Origin: Rhynchopus euleeides
Taxonomy: Eukaryota; Euglenozoa; Diplonemea; Diplonemida; Diplonemidae
DNA length: 64,000 nt
Assembly: GCA_963210315.1 (NCBI GenBank)
Contig: OY723242.1
Span: 682,001-746,000 of the forward strand
Direction: 5' to 3'
Both the position numbers and the translations under genes were made by a program. Below, one piece after another: positions 52,701 to 60,925 of this stretch (position 1 is the stretch's first letter; each line of letters opens with the position of its first letter). The notes under the pieces were generated by a model, which was not told where the DNA came from, searched no databases, and saw nothing but the letters and a program-made list of their open reading frames with translations.

Positions 52701-55700
52701 GCCCCGAGCGCCACCGTCTTCCCCGCCTGCGCGCTCACCGCCACCCCCACCGACTGCCCCCACACCACCGCCAGCTCCGCCACCACGTCCGCGTCGGTGA
52801 ACCCCAGCCCGACGCGGAAGGTCAGCGCCCCCGCGTGCGGCACCACCGCCTCAACCCACTGCAGCCGGATGTGCGCCAGCTGGGCCGCAAGCTCCGTGTG
52901 CGCCTGCTGCCCCGCCTGCTGGCCGTCCAAGTCCGACAGGAACCCCAGCGCTGCGTCGAACCCGATCCCGCCCGCCGGCGCGTCGTACCGCACGCGCAGC
53001 GCCGGCGTCGCCGTCCCATCGCTCAGCTGGATCGTCGTCGCCCCGAGCGACGTGACCGCCGTGAAGGTCACCGCGTGCTTCGCCTTCTCCGCGTCGGTCC
53101 CCGCGCGGTTCACCTCGAACGCCACGCTCGCGCTGCTCACCGCCACCCCGCCGACGTTCAGCGTTTCGCCGTCCAGCGTCTGCCCGCTGAACACCACCCG
53201 GTCCGCCGCCAGCACAGCCTGCAGCTGCACCTTCGCCCCGAACAGCGTCGCCACCCCCGACACGCTGAACCCGGCAGGCAGCCCGCGCGCTTCGTCCGCC
53301 GCAGAGCACAGCGACACCGTCACGTCCCCGATGCTGAACTGCGGCACCACCGCCGGCGCGGCCAGCGCGTTGCCCGCCGCCGCCACCTTGTCCGCGTGGA
53401 GCGCCAGCAGCTGCGCCAGGTCGACCGCCTTTCCGCTCTTCGCGAGCCACACGCAGTACCCGTCTGCCGAGTCGTAGTGCCCGCCGAGCGTCAGCGTCGT
53501 TCCCGCGACCGCCACGTCGACGCTCGCCGCGAGCGTCGACTCGCCGGCAGACAGCGTGTAGTCCAGCTGGAGGCCCACCGTCGCCGCCCCGAGCTGCACC
53601 CCCGACACCGCCCCGTGGAAGGTCATCGCCTGCTTCGCGCTGTCGTGCGCGAACTGCAGCTCGAAGCCCACCCCCTGCAGCGCCGCCTGCACCGCCAGCG
53701 CGAACCCGTCGCTCACCCCGTTCGGCCGCGCCGGCCCGGTGCACACCCCGTCGCCCGCAGTCGCACCGCCCGCCAGCGACACCGCGAAGCGCGACACCGT
53801 CACTGCAGAGAACCCAGCGTGGGCGTCGGGCAGCGCGTAGCGCACCCCCGTCAGCGACGTGAACATCCCGGCGACTTCGTTGATCACCGTGTCCAGCCCG
53901 ATGGCAGGCGACGCGGTGGCGCTGCCGCTGACGTAGTAGTCGCTGCCCGTCGCGCTGCCGTAGCACCCCGCGAGCGACGCGACCAGCCCGGCGCCGAGGT
54001 ACAGGTCCGCTGACACCGCCACGCCGGGCGCGACCTTCTTCCCAAAAGCGAACCTCAGCGACGCCGCCCGCAGCGTCACCCCTGCCGTCCCGAACGCCAG
54101 CTCCTCCGCCGTCGCCGTGAAGCTCACCTGCGCCGCCGACACGCCGGCCGTCACCGCCACGCGGCCGCCGAACAGCGTCGCCGACGCCGCGACGTGCACC
54201 GCCGGCGTGCCCACCGTGCTGACCGTCACCGACGCGGCCTGCAGCTTAAACGGCTGCGCGTCCCACAGCGACGGCACCGCGTCTATGTTGTTCGCGTCGA
54301 CCGCCCCGGTCGACGCCCCGACGTGCTGCGCCAGCGCCACCGTGTCCGCCAGCGCCAGCGACCGCACCGACGCCGCCAGCGTCACCCCCTCGGCGCTGTA
54401 CGTCCCCGCGAACCCGAGCGACACGTTCATCTTGTCCGGCAAGACTTCCCCCTGCACCGCCACCGCGACGCTGCTCCCCTGCACCGCCAGCTCCAGCACC
54501 GCGTAGTCCAGCGCAAACGGCAGCCCGAACAGCCCCGCGCGCTTCCCCACCCGCAGCCGCAGCACTGCGTTCCCCCCCTCGTCCTGCCCGCCCGCCACCG
54601 TCACCGCCAGCTTCTGGTTCCCGTTGTCCCAGCTCACCTGCCCGGGGACCTCGAGCAGCCCGAACACCTCGGTCGCCACCCCTGCCGTCTCGAACAGAGG
54701 GCGGCGCCGCACAGACGCCTTCACGCGCACACCCTTCGTCGCGTCCTTCAGCAGCAGGTCCACCCGCAGCCCCGCGTCCACCAGCGGCAGCTCCGCAGGC
54801 ACCGCAGGGCTGGTCACCACGAGCTTCGCCAGCAGGTTGATGTTCGCGTCCAGCGTCAGCCACTTCACAGTGCGCTGCCCGTAGAACTGCCCCTGCAGCT
54901 CAAGCGTCCCCAGCGACGGGAAGCCGACCCCCGACAGGAAGCTGAACAGCTGCCCCAGGTCGACCGTCCCTGCGAACCCGAGGTTCGTCGCCTGCCCGGC
55001 GGACCGCACCTGCGTCAGCCGGCAGCCCGTTGCGACCGTCCCCACCAGCCCGACGTTGCTCGGCGGCACCAACTGCAACGCGGAGTCCACCGTCCCGTCC
55101 GCCCGCACGTACAGCAGCGCATACACCGTGCACGCCACGTCCACTCCCGCCACCCGCAGCATCGTCGTCCCCTGCCGTGCCGTCCCGCCTGCTGCCGTCA
55201 CCTCCGGCGCGTGCGCCTGCAGCGCCTGCAGCAGCTCCGCCGCCACCGTGCTGTCCGCCAGCGGCGCCCAGTTGCCCAGCGCCGCAAGCCCGAGCGCCAC
55301 AGCCGCCGTGTCCGCGTCGGCGACGTCCTTCGCCGCCTGCGCCACGACGGCCGCCCGGCCGAGCGCCGCCGTGTCCTGCAGGTTGGTGAACAAGTCGCCT
55401 GTGTTCTCCTGGATAGCCGCATCCGCCACATCGTACACGTCGAGCGCAGTGAAGGCGACCACGTTCACCAGCAGCGAAGGGGTCGTCCCGCGGAACAGCG
55501 CAATCTTCTTCTGCAGCAGCTGCCGATGCACGTTGTCCCCCACGCGCATCTTCACGGTGTACTGAAGCGTGGGCGGCAACTCCACTGCCTGCTGGATCTT
55601 CGTCTTCACCTGCAGCCTGTAATCCGTTTGGCTCGCAGCCTTCGCGTTGGCGGCCGCAATCTTGTGCTTCAGTGCGTCGTACGGGCCGCCGTACGCGAAG

Positions 55701-58700
55701 TTCGGCGGTGCGTTGCCCGTCAGCCACGACTGGGCCACTTTGATGAAGGCCCACTCGTACGTCAGCATCTCCGTGTTCGCCGCGTCCGTCCCCAACACGA
55801 GGTTCTTCCGCTGGTCCCCCGTGTCACGGTTCATCGTCCCTGGCCCGGCGATCGTGCGCCCCACGCGGTGCAGCCACTCCCACCCCACGGAGCGCACGTC
55901 AGCGACGTCGACCGCGCACGCGGACGCCACACTGATTGCACTACCGCCCATCACCACCGACGGCTGCGTCCTGCCCCCTGTGCTGTAGTCACCCGGTCCT
56001 GCGTAGGTGAAGTCCACGTTCGCCTGGGGATTGAAGGCCACATCTGTTGTGCTCCAGCAGCTCGTGCCTGAGCTTCGGATCTGCTTCGGGTCATCCGTCG
56101 TCTCCACCGGCACGAGCACCACCACTGGGGGGTTGTTGAACTCCACGAGCACCCGCCATCTGTTGTGGGCGTCCGCGACGGGGTCGTACTGCCGAAGCAG
56201 CGACGCGTCGTAGTTGCCGAACTGCTCGCCCAGCGCCGCCAGCCCCCTCTGCATCTGCGCCGCGAAGCTTCTGTCGGCGTACCAGCGCATCTCCTGCGCA
56301 GGCCCAAACCGGCTGTGCGGGTTGAGGGAGTTCGTCGCCAGCAGCCCTCCGGCGTCTTCGCACAGCAGCATCTGCAGGCTGTGCCTCGTGGCGAACGCCC
56401 CGTCCACCTCGTCGCCCAACGTAAACTCATCCGAGTTCTCGTAGCTGGACAGGCTGCGCGTACTTACCTCGATCTTGTAGTTGTCCCGAGTCGAGGGCAC
56501 GAACCACGCGTCGTTGGAGAAGCACGTCTCGCCATCCCTCAGCGTGAGGAGCGCGGCCCCCCCCCTCGCGAGCTGGCTCCTCGCCTGCGAACCTTTGCCG
56601 AGCGGGCCGGACAAGCCTTGCGACAGCTTGAAGGCCACGTCGAGCGCGTCGTCGGCGCTCCCGTCGACCTTTGTTTGGAGCACATCGTGCAGTCTGGTGT
56701 ACGCGTTCTTCGCAAGCGAAGCCTGCAGCCAAGCTGCGTTCAGCTCTTTGAACGAGAGCAAGTCGAGCAGCTTCGGGTTGTCCGCCAGGATGAACAGCAG
56801 GGAGTCGAACCCGTTCGCCGTCAAATGGCCCTGAGTGATTACCGGGGCGCGGACCTGCCACAGCCTGTACAGCGCCTGCTTCAGCCCTTGCGCCCCCTGG
56901 ATATCCTGCCCCACCGTCACGGAGATGCTGGCGATGTACCCCCGAACTGTTTGGGTGTCCGGCAGCTTCCCGTTGACCAGAAGAGGCAGCAGCGAGGCCA
57001 CCTCCCCGCGGCCGAACCACGGGAACAACAAGCTCGCTGTGAAGTCGAACAGCTTGGTTCCGTCGTTGTTGGAAATATCCTCCTGCGCAGCATCCCGGGC
57101 CGTGATCGGAATCGTGCCGTACATCGTCGCCACCGCCCGGGCAGACAGGAACCCGGCACGTCCCAGCCAGTTCAGCTTGATATGATCCCAGCATGTGCTG
57201 GCGAAGATTCCATCCAGCGCGGCAGCGTACTCCGCCAGCTCCGTCACCCCCGTTCCGTAGTAGGTGAACGTCTCGGTGCCGCCGTTGCTGATCGCCGAAT
57301 GCCTGTACCCAAAGCGCACCTCATCTGGAGTCACCTTCCTTCCTTGGTTGGAAAAAACGCCCCGTTTGTACGGCAGCAGCACACGCGCCCCCCTCTTCCA
57401 CACGCGCGTCGTGAACGGCGTGTCGCCGAGCCCTCCGCTCACCGCGCACACGCCCGTCAGCCGCGGGTTCGACCAGAACTGCTTCGCGAACTTGTTCAAA
57501 GTGTTGAAGGCGTCGCTCAGGCCGGCCTCCTTGACGACCTTCACCCGCTGTGCGTCGCTCAGCCGGTCCGCAGTGCCGATCGTGAACGTCGGCGCACACT
57601 CGGACCGCGACGTGTGCCACGCCACATGCTTTACCTTACGCTTTTCAGGGTACGTGCACAGGCTCAGCACCCGCCCCTCCGCAGCGAAGCTCACCGCCTC
57701 GATGGTGTAGGGATACTCTTTATTTGTCACAAGCGCAGGCCGCAACGTGTACACACCGCCCTTGAACTCCCCCCACACTTTGTACAAAGCGGTGCCGCAC
57801 GACACGGCATACAGCACATCCCTTGAACCCGCCACGCTGGCAGCCGCCACGCGCAGATCCACCCCGCCCACCGCACACTCACTGAACGTACGGACGAAGC
57901 CGTTCCAGCTTCGGGTGTGTGCTGTTCCATCGGTACACGAGATATCTACCCACAGCTTTTTGCCGCTCTTTTTCGGTGTCTGCAGATCGAAGACACAATT
58001 GGCGGTCGCACGTGCGTACTTTGCCCACCCCTTCGAGAACAAAGGACCGTTCTCGGGCAGCGTTTTTCCCCAAGCAGACAGCGACCACGTGTTTTCGCCT
58101 CCCAGCGACGCCAGCACTGTGTACTGACTGGGGTAGCCGGTGTAGTGGAACCGCAACTTGATGTCGCCATCGTTGGTCCGCTGCACCAACACGGCGTGGT
58201 ACCACGCTGTCGTCTCCTTCAGCTTCAGCACTGTGGTGACGTCCCCGTCCGTCTCCATCGCCCCTTCGGGGTTCTGCGAGTAGGTCACTTTGTAGGCCGG
58301 CCCGGCCAGCGGCTGCAGCTTCTTCTGCTGCGGGTTCCACACGTAGAAGTACAGCGTATCCTGGTTGATGTTTGCCGGCCCCGCCTGCACGACCACCATC
58401 TCCGCCTCCGCCTCGTTCCACGCGACCGGCGGCACGACGTACAGCCCCCGCACGGGCTCCGCGGGACTCAGCGCTTTGGCGAAGTTGAGCTCGTTGCTGG
58501 CTGCCAGGTCGGCACGGTACACCAGCCCGTCGGTCGCCAACGCGTACGTTGCCCTCGACAGCGAGGCTGCCATGGTAAACACCAGCCCCTCCGGCACAGT
58601 CACGATTTTCGCGCGCAGCGCCGTAGCCACGTATTCGCTTCTGTCCCCCACGTTGTGGTGCAGCTTGTCGAACGGCGTGCAGGTTACATCTTTCCCGTTT

Positions 58701-58828
58701 CGCTCCCCGTCCGACCCGAGCATTTGCATTTGCTTGCAGTTTTTATTCGCCGTGCAGAACGCCTGCCCGTCCGCCCCCACCGCAGCCAGCGCTGCTGCCG
58801 CCAGCAGCGTCCACGGCGGCACACGCAT
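43772..58828 (-). CDS. Giant secreted modular protein, 5,018 residues, single uninterrupted frame
   Basis: The start MRVPPWTLLAAAALAAVGADG (58828) is a signal peptide; 44 upstream in-frame codons are probably leader. Residues 20 to about 1,150 form a Cys-containing N-terminal region of unknown fold. About 1,200-2,650 is an Ala/Val/Leu-rich beta-repeat region (words like TLFGGRVAVTAGVSAAQVSF). About 2,660-2,760 holds Lys-rich amphipathic helices (VGKALKAAWNAVADGVKKLE). About 2,950-3,950 has Ig/HYR-like modules with TRVWTVTDSCQQTARL-type strands and VFAYVPGDV starts. About 4,110-4,240 is a dense Cys knot-like region (GESCVGREGCCATGSAC), followed by a PTPAPTPSP linker. The C-terminal ~530 residues have repeats with GGFVVVWASTG/VAQVF words, as in bacterial repeat adhesins and propellers. 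There is no C-terminal membrane or GPI signal. A secreted adhesive or matrix role is inferred; I recognise no catalytic motif. Confidence 0.82.
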   Translation of the reverse strand: MRVPPWTLLAAAALAAVGADGQAFCTANKNCKQMQMLGSDGERNGKDVTCTPFDKLHHNVGDRSEYVATALRAKIVTVPEGLVFTMAASLSRATYALATDGLVYRADLAASNELNFAKALSPAEPVRGLYVVPPVAWNEAEAEMVVVQAGPANINQDTLYFYVWNPQQKKLQPLAGPAYKVTYSQNPEGAMETDGDVTTVLKLKETTAWYHAVLVQRTNDGDIKLRFHYTGYPSQYTVLASLGGENTWSLSAWGKTLPENGPLFSKGWAKYARATANCVFDLQTPKKSGKKLWVDISCTDGTAHTRSWNGFVRTFSECAVGGVDLRVAAASVAGSRDVLYAVSCGTALYKVWGEFKGGVYTLRPALVTNKEYPYTIEAVSFAAEGRVLSLCTYPEKRKVKHVAWHTSRSECAPTFTIGTADRLSDAQRVKVVKEAGLSDAFNTLNKFAKQFWSNPRLTGVCAVSGGLGDTPFTTRVWKRGARVLLPYKRGVFSNQGRKVTPDEVRFGYRHSAISNGGTETFTYYGTGVTELAEYAAALDGIFASTCWDHIKLNWLGRAGFLSARAVATMYGTIPITARDAAQEDISNNDGTKLFDFTASLLFPWFGRGEVASLLPLLVNGKLPDTQTVRGYIASISVTVGQDIQGAQGLKQALYRLWQVRAPVITQGHLTANGFDSLLFILADNPKLLDLLSFKELNAAWLQASLAKNAYTRLHDVLQTKVDGSADDALDVAFKLSQGLSGPLGKGSQARSQLARGGAALLTLRDGETCFSNDAWFVPSTRDNYKIEVSTRSLSSYENSDEFTLGDEVDGAFATRHSLQMLLCEDAGGLLATNSLNPHSRFGPAQEMRWYADRSFAAQMQRGLAALGEQFGNYDASLLRQYDPVADAHNRWRVLVEFNNPPVVVLVPVETTDDPKQIRSSGTSCWSTTDVAFNPQANVDFTYAGPGDYSTGGRTQPSVVMGGSAISVASACAVDVADVRSVGWEWLHRVGRTIAGPGTMNRDTGDQRKNLVLGTDAANTEMLTYEWAFIKVAQSWLTGNAPPNFAYGGPYDALKHKIAAANAKAASQTDYRLQVKTKIQQAVELPPTLQYTVKMRVGDNVHRQLLQKKIALFRGTTPSLLVNVVAFTALDVYDVADAAIQENTGDLFTNLQDTAALGRAAVVAQAAKDVADADTAAVALGLAALGNWAPLADSTVAAELLQALQAHAPEVTAAGGTARQGTTMLRVAGVDVACTVYALLYVRADGTVDSALQLVPPSNVGLVGTVATGCRLTQVRSAGQATNLGFAGTVDLGQLFSFLSGVGFPSLGTLELQGQFYGQRTVKWLTLDANINLLAKLVVTSPAVPAELPLVDAGLRVDLLLKDATKGVRVKASVRRRPLFETAGVATEVFGLLEVPGQVSWDNGNQKLAVTVAGGQDEGGNAVLRLRVGKRAGLFGLPFALDYAVLELAVQGSSVAVAVQGEVLPDKMNVSLGFAGTYSAEGVTLAASVRSLALADTVALAQHVGASTGAVDANNIDAVPSLWDAQPFKLQAASVTVSTVGTPAVHVAASATLFGGRVAVTAGVSAAQVSFTATAEELAFGTAGVTLRAASLRFAFGKKVAPGVAVSADLYLGAGLVASLAGCYGSATGSDYYVSGSATASPAIGLDTVINEVAGMFTSLTGVRYALPDAHAGFSAVTVSRFAVSLAGGATAGDGVCTGPARPNGVSDGFALAVQAALQGVGFELQFAHDSAKQAMTFHGAVSGVQLGAATVGLQLDYTLSAGESTLAASVDVAVAGTTLTLGGHYDSADGYCVWLAKSGKAVDLAQLLALHADKVAAAGNALAAPAVVPQFSIGDVTVSLCSAADEARGLPAGFSVSGVATLFGAKVQLQAVLAADRVVFSGQTLDGETLNVGGVAVSSASVAFEVNRAGTDAEKAKHAVTFTAVTSLGATTIQLSDGTATPALRVRYDAPAGGIGFDAALGFLSDLDGQQAGQQAHTELAAQLAHIRLQWVEAVVPHAGALTFRVGLGFTDADVVAELAVVWGQSVGVAVSAQAGKTVALGAALDGAAPGKVHPGAMSAGVTEHYSSGSGFADFTVALSVTRSGPGSGTFALDVSGRPALGQHKAAKSGFVNALAGFTKEAWLSLAIEVPFGASVANKDVSLQLGVRRGRQNLGTKGNLWIEGFAGGGPGGDAALGQPGVDGTTLKADGKGFEFFVGLTLAKPSVDLAVYVPLKACVRNCKGAEADKQWIWFADSLDVEVSATHASVKNELAMQGGWWKVLGVEWLHLRSALFALEMDLKSPGSPGSLEIGGNMCLGEQAACQVFPTPTGDVIDVYAYTSINVAVPEESWFIVLANELTFGGLFRVLKFDYQKLPQPVLDSGLLALKDCSVPATHDYTKAPPFDQDCYVQVSYNPTPCPPAGPCADQTVSVPGVGTIVVQKGFVVRGVLDILDWKLAVDIEISKKFIKIDLAMLQPLAFKLKHSGKEFELLSIGKTYTKAAGLTGGARLDLQAGADPSTGKEVAQMRFEAAFEMKALKAYGSLLLDVNSKDFTFDAEVSLFAGAFDPRVEAKWDWDGTYLHLAIEDVSFAGVVVVKDFEYEQRVAVGQVSGKFVAKVSVLGFLNLGAELEYSFGVPKSTLSFDLTETSALSFGVHGSAEINEVHLRDSHFTLTMTASIDLAALRDAVVGAIVKVGKALKAAWNAVADGVKKLEKQIGAVLKKGWESFKKGVADVFDAVFGPGAGKELVAAFSKAVEWGKKLAKGVKTFLADTFTNQRDVHIVTLRDPADEYGCLKQQRVWRDCLKIWPLRKVCFPDHGDAFTDPVCLKRAVQAATQARIIKEVRDRKDGVRATSQAANYGTDKVHEKAAKAANPGDLFQEYKPHVAPEVGAPDVEPTRGTYKGKVSVPTGASELRTSAGGDGTLFDSSSAAPPLAPVEVDVNFNPSDKARATAKVADRLSARAQARQEGHSAALDNESGQSTARPTLRFRTAGDAQLTFGCAVFNAATFSPPKPTFRSINPSCKGDVSVGLAGQSVAASCGRVVYTNSYIGHDACGYVSDELAQTVTVEPQTGIAFDASYPFDACDGLGKCTTDPIHAHGRPKLQEACQPHTMDYVDGAHTPVVPGGGVESCWQFVRTWTAELAYTQDGTPEGASCGNALTATKAQTIFMCNGDDAFSTVRLRGDASGTPLGLIWRPNTTVDWWYVEQTTDMSLAGGAEGQWQETTITPTKRVFRNIRGNCYLGVRSMFVTAGYVPSQLAYARLESPSQAEVRWQADGVLTCLKQPTVWDATYQPETNTFLLSVRDGSDALHVAPVVAPALYGVDAQTTPSVFAGTRRTATDPAQLHGQARADFEKTSAVLPWVEVAVEGARNLKAPVLTVAPTPPVSCNELSDAHYPTPTLGQLDVRCATEPTPVARLESEAEEVTCFTATVTRVWTVTDSCQQTARLTQVVPVTASPPVFAYVPGDVLLPDTDPAVREAGVGALPSAALLPGGAAREGDHCGPAVTVRSWDVAVPALDCRRMERRWTVAYTVPAQCAGEAVPVPTRQTQHITVCPESLFQAVTLQVAAAGPAADYLEPHPVHHGTEVDVVRKQMLGMYWRRVSTDDGRTWHYFDPTRRCYLQAVGDGAGGAALRCGDAAQAWTAHEDTSLNLVTALRVAVDGQEWSLVCTPQTPTCTVQRGQHSVHLAVVHRAELQVSDVNVTCSAYGSVIGSDTREAFEGVAAGNTVVPRPTFAATGGCTARVVLVAWAVEHQPCGRKEVRLTWRGQEAVAGSELSLQTTGIGSNCQRSTEERVQTIRVRPDVPAFAHVPRDVVVADAAGALSAWQAVNPAWLPGGAAHVAPVCGPRAVVQHHDTEWTRQASSTCWTMQRTWTAHLELDDQCGDSVHAPVEPVQRVTVCSSSAGAPEVTFAAAGGAPVLRVGEKNNVDGLERVVSLNGSSGAAAAVWVEHAVTATESYFHNHQHGCFLNYAPHCKGYSAAQPTCSGGPTAQVAVCVAEPRLWRKVAVPVAPEMVGAPAGTSFHYLVTGSSPSIVGPTGFVLATHRTDATLLEALPVPTGTLSGLTLAGGEYFRMVAVGVFGGSDLAAKPQACTTDGDCGAAWFCRSVDTGAAVAVVGTVVLPTPGSPACGATRLLLGESCVGREGCCATGSACTAVNGYATCQFAGRVGCSQFAGVGESCAGAAAGCCTPGTHCVVTATAGTAVCQVSTCSSSRRVCVRRSGVGELCGAGAAGGGCGEQRCADGLVCDAKAKTCAAPAADTMVFSAVAVEQVSAQRPCEAAAASREAQALVSDQQAPTPTPMPLPPGFPEFCAFLSCAHGCSLEPLEVIEELVHTISCTRWLSFPPPPSFLRVPLPCRVRVGETTQGPCNGGVNGGYCTRSGTCTLRQRVKTYSARCVCPVATPEPTPAPTPSPTPAPTPAPVPAQCVKACPGGCAGDVVEVDDDIVHTVDCTGLFGFAYAISVDCQRLIGSPTADGPCVLTRPHELSGRCTGIGKCELRQRRMKYKMQCAQPRQMAEASVARLSGGQTVFVWADHGAQGGASAGVFGQLYSHAFAPVGVEFQVSAGGADQPQVAALYGGGFVVVWASTGAGGAVHAQVFTSSGERGGEAVSVATGVAAALTATAPQPRVAGFADRGGFVVSWHQQQPQPQVRFADFDENMAAVRAASGTVSTGNVAMASFQHSLGFALAHTGPSGEALVELFDGNAAAVAKRAVCGVGGAVWDMAKYPYDHRLAVLCRAAGGAVSLEILGGDGEVVVAAQHVAAALAVDEAARGRARVAVLSDETVAVVWAGPQGVAARHFSAAADAAPLGGEIAVHSGAATRPAVAALRDGGFVAAFTTAGLGRAAGAIGASFLHHADVLPTVGEAAESVDAFLVGADGLSLVHDDALDMVRMLPHSADRGVWTLHAVLGGTVVYNAKRDCYLSMKTLPPGQCLGGYCDIATCTPRGSAALLQARPHLWTLVDVAPAVPGVRGRKVRLLNAERHVDVYTAAAAAAYGNPQAEPRFVALVAGGSVAGGRNVLEIDVVINKAVL

Positions 58829-59523
58829 TGCGCTTGTGCCGAAGGGCTTCGCGCCTCTCGCCCGCAACACCCTTGTGCCGTGCAGCACGCACGACGCAGC
58901 GGCCTTGGAATGTTCGTCACCTGCAGGGCGGTTGGTGTGCTGAAGAGCAGCCAACCACACAGGGGCAACACAGCGGAGAGCGAGAGGGTGGCGGAGGGGG
59001 GGGGGGGGGTAGGGGGGTCACTGGGTCAAACATAGGCCAAATTTTGGGAATCGAGTTTTTGACCCTAAAAAGGTGATTCTGCTGGCAGAAAGTGCCCAAT
59101 ATGCTCCGGAAACTCATTTCCGCCCACTCCCAGGGGGTGGTATGCCCCCGACGATGCCGTTTGAACGATTTTGAACGATTTTTGGCCGTGCTTGTCGCGT
59201 CCCCGGTGAGGGGGATCGCTGTTTCGTGTTCTCCTTGCCGCACGGAGGCATTGCCTTACGTCGCCTCTTCCTCTTTTCCTTTAGAGGCGGGTTAGTCTGA
59301 CACAGAGGGCGGGACCGTGCTGATATGCACAGTGACGACTCTCCCTTTTTTTGTAGTGCCCGCCTCCTGCCGAGTCGTGGCTGCTGCCTCTCAGACTGGG
59401 GGCAGGCGGTCGCCGACGCTGACGCACCTGGCGGCCCGTGGAAAGTGACGTGGGTCTGGGGGAGGGGGGGGGTGCTGGGGGTGTCGGGCCAAAGCCCTTG
59501 ACCACTGTTGATTTTTGCTGGTT
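58829..59523. other. Intergenic, upstream of the giant gene
   Basis: In the sense direction a C-run of 14 or more (about 58997-59010) precedes CTCTTCAG near 58940, which lies about 110 bp before the signal peptide start. It could serve as a splice acceptor. Nothing else was recognised. Confidence 0.35.
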
Positions 59524-60340
59524 TCACGCGATCAGGTAGTCCTTCTCGCTGTGCTCCGTCACCCCTGCCTCAGCCAGGTAGCGTAGGGCCTCCTTGCAGT
59601 TGTGCAGCAGCAAGTTGTGCACGTTTGTGGCTGTGAGATGGTGTCGGGCTGACGCTGTCGCGGGACAGCCGAAGAAGAGGTGCTTCAGCGAGACCCCAGG
59701 CGGGGGGCTGTCCGGCGCAAGCTTCAGGTTTGCAGGGTTGGCACGGTGGTGTCTCAGTCATATCCCTGCAGCCAGCCCGTGGCCCACCTCCATAACACAG
59801 GCATGATCCCCTTTCAGACAGCGTCCGGGAGGTAAGACACTGTAGTGTAGAATGAGCCTGGATGCAATCCTCGCGAAGACGCGTGATCTGTTTGCACCAC
59901 ACCGCCATGTCCGGCGAGACACGCGGAGCCTCGTTGTTGACAGAAATGTCTGCATGGCATCTTCGGGAAAAATGTCCATCCGGGGCCTTGTAGCTTGGTC
60001 CCGTATCCGCTTCCGCAGTCCCCTGGTCATCAGAGACCTTCCTGACCTTCTGCCTCACTGTCGAAGTCACCTGTCGTTGAGCTGCTGCGCAGCAAGCCGT
60101 AGGGGGGTGCCACCTATCTGATGATGCCATCGTGAAGGCGTATCGCGGTCCTTGCGCCGGGACTTCAATGAGCCGCAGAGGAACCACCTCTCGTGCGGTC
60201 CTACACCCTGGTTATGCGACCCCTCAGGAACCCGGTGTGCTGCAGGAAGTCCCCCAGGTGGCGCCGGCGGGTCCCCGTGGCGTGAAGTGTCCTCGGGAAT
60301 CCCTTCGATGACTTCGTGATGTGCCCCTCGGAGTTTGTCC
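59524..60340 (-). mobile_element. Decayed retroelement-like 3' end
   Basis: The last ~85 codons before a TGA at 59524 read PGVSLKHLFFGCPATASARH, with a CQPC pair just upstream in a neighbouring frame. C-x2-C...H-x4-C near the C-terminus is typical of many non-LTR retrotransposon polyproteins (the CCHC-like end after the reverse transcriptase). Frameshifts and stops break the frame upstream, and no reverse-transcriptase motif was recognised. It is probably a 5'-truncated, inactive copy; the family is unknown. Confidence 0.4.
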
Positions 60341-60394
60341 GGGTCTGAGCCCACATGGCAACCCCCAGTAAGGGGCGCAACCAGACATCCCATG

Positions 60395-60650
60395 GCCAAA
60401 ATGACCCCACCGCAATCCACACAGACCCCAAATATTCAGAGGAACAGGGTTTTGAAAAACCTGTAAGTGGGGTCCCGCTGGGTGGGTGGTGTGGGTGGGC
60501 TGATTTCTGGCCTCCCAGTCACACCCTCCTTTCAGAAGTCCCTGAACCAGACCTACATTTCATGGGTGAAACTTGGCACGCACACCACCAAAATGACCCC
60601 ACTACGATCCGCACGGAGCTCAAATATTGCAATAACGCCAGTCCTGTGCG
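60395..60650. repeat. ~193-bp repeat unit, second locus
   Basis: AAAATGACCCCACC near 60398 and AAAATGACCCCACT near 60591 are 193 bp apart. The unit between them, including CCCGCTGGGTGGGTGGT and CCTGAACCAGACC, matches the unit at 7540-7735. Confidence 0.6.
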
Positions 60651-60925
60651 GCGGTGCGGTCAGTTTTGAGCCCCCCAATAGGTGTCTCAGTAGCGTGTTT
60701 TTTTTTGCATCCGATTTCGGTCACCAGCCCCCCGGGGGTCGTCGAGGATCGGCAGGTTTCGACAGTTGTCGCAGATAACAAGCGTGATATCAATGCGCCA
60801 AAACTGGCCTCGTCGGGACCCATGTGGGGACCCTGAAACAGAGTGGGGTCTTGCACGATGCAACACCTCACTCGGCGCGATGCGAGCTGTGGGATGGCAG
60901 TGATTCACCCTCTTCACGTCCGCCG

